A stretch of DNA of 64,000 nt from Bacillota bacterium. Its GTDB lineage: Bacteria; Bacillota; Negativicutes; Sporomusales; Sporomusaceae. Made by a program: the position numbers and the translations under genes. Below are positions 60,098-64,000 of this stretch, piece after piece. The stretch covers positions 27,686-91,685 of the forward strand of contig JAGGAB010000016.1 in NCBI GenBank assembly GCA_017889705.1, in the 5' to 3' direction. A model generated the notes under the pieces. The model was given only the letters and a program-made list of their open reading frames with translations, was not told the DNA's origin and ran no database searches. Position 1 is the first letter of the stretch; every line of letters begins with the position of its first letter.

Positions 60098-61399
60098 ATG
60101 CCTAAATTATTGGATCAGCCTCGCTATAAGTGTGCCATGGCTGCTATGCAGACCGTGCAGGCAATTGACAAGGCTTTACCCATACTGCATTCAGGGCCTG
60201 GCTGCGCTGATAAGCTGCAGGGAGGAAATTATGGAGGTTCAGGGCATTTTGCACCTCGGATTTTTCCCTGCACCAATCTTAATGAAAAAGATGTGGTTTT
60301 TGGCGGTACTGAACGCCTGCGGGAAACTATTGAAAATGCGCTTAAGGTTATTAATGCCGACATGTATGTGGTATTAAGCAGCTGCTCCTCGGAAATTATC
60401 GGCGATGATATGGAAGAAGTAATCCGTTCGTTTAAGAATGCGGAAAAACCGGTAATTTTTGCATCAACAGCAGGTTTTAAGGGAAATAATTTTTTGGGTC
60501 ATGAATGGGTTGTTCAGGCCATAATTGAGCAGTATTTACGACCGGCTGCACAAAAAAAGAAAGGCTTAGTAAATATCTGGGCCGGGGTTCCGCAGCACGA
60601 CCCTTTTTGGCAGGGCAATTTAGACCAACTGGAAGGCCTGCTTGCCCAGCTTGGTTTAACTGCTAATACGATTTTTGGTTATGCTCGGGGCATCAAAAAT
60701 ATAGATAGAATTCCGGAAGCGGAATTTAATTTGCTTGTATCTCCGTGGGTAGGGTTAACTAATGTGAAATTGCTGCAAGAAAAATTTGGTACACCTTATT
60801 TGCATTTGCCCACTCTTCCCATTGGCGCTTTTGAGACCAGCAAGTTTTTGCGGGCAGTTGGTGATTTTGCAGGTGTGGATAATCAAAAACTCGAAGAACT
60901 TATTACAGAAAATGAAAGAAAGTATTACTATTATATTGAACGCTTTGCTGATGTATTTTTGGAAACAAGGGTTATGTCCAAACGGTTTGCTGTTGTGTCT
61001 GATGCGCAATACTCATTAGCCATTACCAAGTTTCTGGTTAATGATGTCGGTTTATTCCCTTCCAAACAATATATCACCGATAATACGCCAGCTGAGTATC
61101 AAGAGCAGATTAGAAAAGAATTTAAAATATTAAATTATGGAATTGAAGCGGAAGTTGCATTTCTTTCTGATGGTCATCTTATTCAGAATGAAATCAACGA
61201 TACTTATTTTACCGGCTATCCATTAATAATCGGCAGTTCATGGGAAAAGAAAATAGCGCAGAAAACGCAGGCGCATTATTTGGCAGTTTCCTGGCCAGTG
61301 AATGAAAGACTAGTTATTAACAGCTCTTATGTGGGGTATGGCGGAGGCTTGAAACTGCTTGAAGATATTTATTCGGTAGTACTGACTCGGTTTAATTAA
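60098..61399 (+). CDS. nitrogenase component 1-like beta subunit, pair 5
   Basis: This 433-residue K-like protein has predicted P-cluster cysteines 12 (YKCAMA), 36 (GPGCADK) and 96 (SSCSSEIIGDD), and ends NSSYVGYGGGLKLLEDIYS. Its ATG directly follows the D-like stop, with AAAGGAGGAGG inside the end of that gene. It is close to the pair 3 K-like protein. TrmO and a small Cys-rich protein follow after 45 nt on the same strand. Confidence 0.86.
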   Translation: MPKLLDQPRYKCAMAAMQTVQAIDKALPILHSGPGCADKLQGGNYGGSGHFAPRIFPCTNLNEKDVVFGGTERLRETIENALKVINADMYVVLSSCSSEIIGDDMEEVIRSFKNAEKPVIFASTAGFKGNNFLGHEWVVQAIIEQYLRPAAQKKKGLVNIWAGVPQHDPFWQGNLDQLEGLLAQLGLTANTIFGYARGIKNIDRIPEAEFNLLVSPWVGLTNVKLLQEKFGTPYLHLPTLPIGAFETSKFLRAVGDFAGVDNQKLEELITENERKYYYYIERFADVFLETRVMSKRFAVVSDAQYSLAITKFLVNDVGLFPSKQYITDNTPAEYQEQIRKEFKILNYGIEAEVAFLSDGHLIQNEINDTYFTGYPLIIGSSWEKKIAQKTQAHYLAVSWPVNERLVINSSYVGYGGGLKLLEDIYSVVLTRFN

Positions 61400-61444
61400 C
61401 AGGAACAGTGCAGCGGGTGGCAGCAGGAAGGCGAGGTAATTTAT

Positions 61445-61921
61445 ATGATTCAGTACAAACCAATTGGCATTATTCAGTCGCCGTTTCAAGAACCAAAAGG
61501 GACGCCTATACAGCCGACAGCGGCGCAGGAGATTGAGGGTATTATTGAAGTATATCCCGAGTATGCGGAGGGACTCAGAGATATTGAAGGATTTTCCCAT
61601 CTGATACTTCTGTATCATCTTCATTTGGCAAAAGCTTCTGGTTTATTGGTAAAACCATTTTTGGGCAATGAATTACATGGGATATTTGCCACCCGTTCGC
61701 CAGGGAGGCCAAACGCAATCGGATTTTCGGTGGTACGTCTTACGCGGGTGGAAAAAAACAAACTTTACATTCGTGATGTTGATTTTATCTCAGGAACGCC
61801 GCTGTTGGATATAAAGCCTTATGTGGCAGAATTTGATGCCCGCCAGGAAGTAAAGTCCGGATGGTTTGAACAAAACATGCATAAGCTTTCTGTCACCAAA
61901 GATGATGGGAGATTTACTTGA
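61445..61921 (+). CDS. trmO: TrmO/TsaA-family methyltransferase
   Basis: This 158-residue beta-barrel protein is of the TsaA/UPF0066 family. It has IGIIQSPFQEPKGTPIQPT, GFSHLILLYHLH, IFATRSPGRPNAIGFSVVRL and ISGTPLLDIKPYV. Canonical TrmO uses S-adenosylmethionine to methylate N6-threonylcarbamoyladenosine in tRNA; that protein is usually longer and has a C-terminal domain missing here. Short versions are common in anaerobes and their substrate is less sure. It is placed behind pair 5 and upstream of a Cys-rich unknown, so an accessory role in that system is possible but unproven. Confidence 0.82.
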   Translation: MIQYKPIGIIQSPFQEPKGTPIQPTAAQEIEGIIEVYPEYAEGLRDIEGFSHLILLYHLHLAKASGLLVKPFLGNELHGIFATRSPGRPNAIGFSVVRLTRVEKNKLYIRDVDFISGTPLLDIKPYVAEFDARQEVKSGWFEQNMHKLSVTKDDGRFT

Positions 61922-61934
61922 GGAGTTGATGAAT

Positions 61935-62291
61935 ATGTTGCAGCAAGTATCTCCAATTGTATGCAAAAATTGCGCAGCCCGGCTGGCAAAATGGTGTTAT
62001 AGCAAACACTGGTGGTTCCGGCTGATCCGGGAACCGTTGCTGCTTGGTATGCGGCTTTTGGCTAAGTGGCACAGGATTGATGCCCGGACTCATGTGGTAC
62101 GAAATCCTGAATGCCATGGCTGCATACGTTTTATGAAAGCAGAACTAGAGGAAAAATCGCCACTATTTTGCTTTCTCGACAAGCATATCGGTAATAGAGT
62201 CAGTAAGCTTCGTAATTCCCTGCTTACTCCGGAGGAATTGGTTGAGGCCAAACGGTATGCCGGCGAGGCAATGGAACATCACAAGGCATAA
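61935..62291 (+). CDS. unknown small Cys-rich protein
   Basis: I do not recognise this 118-residue protein. It has CKNC near the N-terminus, a tryptophan-rich stretch (KWCYSKHWWFRLI), CHGC near residue 70 and a lone Cys before a basic helix. Two CxxC pairs suggest an Fe-S or zinc site; the middle is amphipathic and may touch the membrane. GAGGAG lies 9 nt before ATG 61935; an ATG at 61929 is also possible. It overlaps no other gene but starts 14 nt after TrmO, so it is the last gene of the pair 5 operon. A terminator follows. Confidence 0.7.
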   Translation: MLQQVSPIVCKNCAARLAKWCYSKHWWFRLIREPLLLGMRLLAKWHRIDARTHVVRNPECHGCIRFMKAELEEKSPLFCFLDKHIGNRVSKLRNSLLTPEELVEAKRYAGEAMEHHKA

Positions 62292-62308
62292 TAGTTTGGG
62301 AGTAAACA

Positions 62309-62350
62309 AAAGAAAAAGAACCCTTAGCATAGCTTGCTAAGGGCTTTTGG
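62309..62350. terminator. bidirectional terminator between pair 5 operon and pair 6
   Basis: CCCTTAGCA-TAGC-TTGCTAAGGG with an A-rich stretch on the left and CTTTTGG on the right; it separates two convergent operons. Confidence 0.8.
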
Positions 62351-62351
62351 C

Positions 62352-63677
62352 TTAATCACGGTGTTTTGCCAGCAGTGTGGAATAAATGTCTTCAACAAGA
62401 TTGAGGCCGCCATTATAGCCTATATAGGTGTGATGCATAATCAGACGATCAATAATAGGTAAGGCGACACTAAGATGCAAACCGCGGATATCTTTGGCAA
62501 TATCGACCTCCCAGGCACTGGCGAGCAGGAGGGGCGTAGTTAAGGGATTTATTGAACGGATTTTTTCTTCGATTATACCGCTGTCTTGTGCAAAGGTTAT
62601 GTCCGAAGAAAATTCAGGACTAAGATCTTTAAAATATTTTTCGATAGTTTCCTGATATTCTTCCGGTACATCTTCGGTTATAAACTGGTGGATGGGAAAG
62701 TAACCGAGTTCGTTTACTAAAAATTTACTAAAAGCGAGCGCATAGGAGGCATCATTAATATTATAGAAGCGTTTTGGCTGGTTAAGCTGATATTCTGTTA
62801 GTACATCAGACGCCCGTACCATATAATGATAGAATTCGTTTTCATTTTGCAAAATAAATTCTTCGGTTTGTGCGGAAGCAGTGCCGGCAAATTCAGCAAC
62901 TGTCCGCAAAAATTTAGATGTTTCCTGGCCGCCAACCGGCAGTGACGGATAATGAAGATAAGGAGTCTGGAATTTTTCCTGCAACAATTCAGCTGTCTGA
63001 AGACCAACATAGGGGGAAATGACCAGATTAAATTCTGCTGCCGGAATATTGTTAAGTGCTTGGAGGCCGCCGCTGTTATAGCCAAACAAAATATTTGCTC
63101 TAAGGCCGATACCTGCCAGTAATTTTTTCAGTTCGTTCAGATCGCCTTCCCAAAACGGATCATGGCGCGGTACACTGGCAAATACATTAACAAGTCCTTT
63201 TTCTTTTTTTTCGGCAGGCTGTAAATATTGCTCAATAATCGCTTGCAGTACAAGTTCATGGCCTTTATAGGCGTCTCCTTTAAAACCGGCTGTTTCTACA
63301 TGGACAATCGGAACTCCCTGCTCTTTGAATTCGCTTACAACACTGCTGACATCATCACCGATGATATCTGAGGTGCAGCCTGTCAGTACAACAAAGAAAT
63401 CGCCATCCATAATTTTCAAGGTTCCTTCAATAACACTGCGTAATTTATCAGTGCCGCCAAAAACTACGTCTTTCTCAACCATATTGGTGCAAGGAATGGC
63501 ATCAGCGCCGGTATAGCCGGCACCTTGATGACCGCCGGCATGAGAAAGACCTCTGTGCAGTTTTGAACCGCATCCCGGTCCGGCGTGTAAAATCGGAATT
63601 GCTCTTTCAATAGCTACAACGGTTTGTAGTGCTCCGAGGGCACAGCCATGACGTGGTCCTTGAATAATATCAGTCAT
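62352..63677 (-). CDS. nitrogenase component 1-like beta subunit, pair 6
   Basis: This 441-residue K-like protein on the minus strand has predicted P-cluster cysteines 12 (HGCALG), 36 (GPGCGSK) and 101 (TGCTSDIIGDD), and the shared AIPCTN and VFGGTDKL motifs. It ends MHHTYIGYNGGLNLVEDIYS. It is close to the pair 3 K-like protein (ALGALQSV/ALGALQTV, AIERAVPILHAGPGCG). The ATG overlaps the stop of the D-like gene upstream by 8 nt. Confidence 0.86.
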   Translation of the reverse strand: MTDIIQGPRHGCALGALQTVVAIERAIPILHAGPGCGSKLHRGLSHAGGHQGAGYTGADAIPCTNMVEKDVVFGGTDKLRSVIEGTLKIMDGDFFVVLTGCTSDIIGDDVSSVVSEFKEQGVPIVHVETAGFKGDAYKGHELVLQAIIEQYLQPAEKKEKGLVNVFASVPRHDPFWEGDLNELKKLLAGIGLRANILFGYNSGGLQALNNIPAAEFNLVISPYVGLQTAELLQEKFQTPYLHYPSLPVGGQETSKFLRTVAEFAGTASAQTEEFILQNENEFYHYMVRASDVLTEYQLNQPKRFYNINDASYALAFSKFLVNELGYFPIHQFITEDVPEEYQETIEKYFKDLSPEFSSDITFAQDSGIIEEKIRSINPLTTPLLLASAWEVDIAKDIRGLHLSVALPIIDRLIMHHTYIGYNGGLNLVEDIYSTLLAKHRD

Positions 63678-63999
63678 TTTTTTCTCCTTTCAGGAATGAA
63701 TAGGTGTTTTGTTCGAGCCACCAGTCGGTATAAGGCAGCTTGCTGTGTTTAGCCACGTTTTTTATATAAGCGGGATTGGAGATGGCATCATCAATCGTTT
63801 GCCCAAAGCGGATTAAGCCGTCATAAAGCATTTCTGTAGGTTCATTGCCGGCAAAAATCGAAGGAATGCCCAGTTTAGCTGCCCAGACAGTAGTAATATG
63901 GCGGGAAATGGCGATGTCTGGTTTGTGTTTATTAATGGCATTAGCTACTTCAAAGGCTTGTTTGTTACAAACACCAATATGAAAATTGCCGTAATGCTT
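63670..63999 (-). CDS. nitrogenase component 1-like alpha subunit, pair 6, C-terminal part
   Basis: The frame is open through the right edge, so only the last 109 residues are visible: ANAINKHKPDIAISRHITTV, WAAKLGIPSIF and a C-terminus with LPYTDWWLEQNTYSFL. The WWLEQ ending is shared with the D-like proteins of pairs 2 and 3. SRHITTVW corresponds to ARHGGTTVW. The cysteine ligands lie outside the window. It is coupled to the K-like gene by an overlap. Confidence 0.84.
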   Translation of the reverse strand, partial: KHYGNFHIGVCNKQAFEVANAINKHKPDIAISRHITTVWAAKLGIPSIFAGNEPTEMLYDGLIRFGQTIDDAISNPAYIKNVAKHSKLPYTDWWLEQNTYSFLKGEKND

Positions 64000-64000
64000 A

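Noticed and set aside
1..64000. tRNA, rRNA, CRISPR arrays, transposases, prophage genes
   Set aside because: I looked for these on both strands and saw no cloverleaf genes, regular spacer arrays or recognisable transposase or phage frames.

Overview
The window looks like a chromosomal segment of a strictly anaerobic, outer-membrane-bearing Firmicute (Negativicutes, Sporomusa/Pelosinus-like). The DNA is moderately AT-rich with strong Shine-Dalgarno sites and sigma-A type promoters. It also starts with a TonB-dependent receptor and tonB-exbB-exbD, which need an outer membrane. The taxonomic call is inference.

Layout. 1-4.6 kb: TonB receptor end, TonB/ExbB/ExbD and an SbmA/BacA-like ABC exporter-type protein. 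4.7-8.5 kb: a PLP sulfur-amino-acid lyase, a c-di-GMP phosphodiesterase and NudC. 8.7-13.8 kb: an amino-acid ABC transporter, a QueG-like ferredoxin protein and an orphan binding protein. 14.4-18.4 kb: NifX-like proteins, a DUF1858 protein and nitrogenase-like pair 1. 19-25 kb: MetNIQ, pair 2 and a QueG-like protein. 25.5-29 kb: a QueG-like gene and an SsuABC-type transporter, two of these genes carrying single-base frameshifts. 29.1-36.8 kb: an operon that fits salvage of methionine derivatives (PLP lyase, M20 amidohydrolase, MetQIN, aminotransferase, FAD oxidase). 37-45.2 kb: pair 3, with its K-like and D-like genes separated by permeases and duplicated binding proteins, then a UroD-like methyltransferase. 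45.2-51.8 kb: permeases and a second Ssu-type transporter. 52-57 kb: pair 4 with cysteine synthase, nitroreductase and an iron-sulfur flavoprotein. 57-62.3 kb: O-acetylhomoserine sulfhydrylase, pair 5, TrmO and an unknown Cys-rich protein. 62.3-64 kb: pair 6 on the minus strand, running off the edge.

The striking content is six nitrogenase-component-1-like D/K pairs in about 50 kb. All twelve are unlike true NifDK. The P-cluster cysteines are present in all eleven genes whose N-terminus is visible. There is no NifH-like reductase and no NifB/E/N maturase in view. The neighbours are almost all sulfur-compound importers (Met/cystine type, sulfonate type) and enzymes that assimilate sulfide or thiols. 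The best-supported reading, by analogy with methylthio-alkane reductase (MarBHDK), is a battery of nitrogenase-like reductases that cleave C-S bonds of different organosulfur compounds and feed methanethiol or sulfide to the sulfhydrylases. Substrates cannot be told from sequence.

Tying the region together is a small structured leader element, found 19 times. It has the form GYYGA - variable 4-5 bp stem - 4-10 nt loop - AGGC. Its stem varies with compensatory changes, and it runs into a rho-independent terminator in nearly every copy. Ten copies sit just downstream of a good promoter. It precedes most transporter and reductase operons and also the c-di-GMP phosphodiesterase. I do not recognise it as a known riboswitch. 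It is the best candidate for an undescribed attenuation system controlling a sulfur-acquisition regulon.
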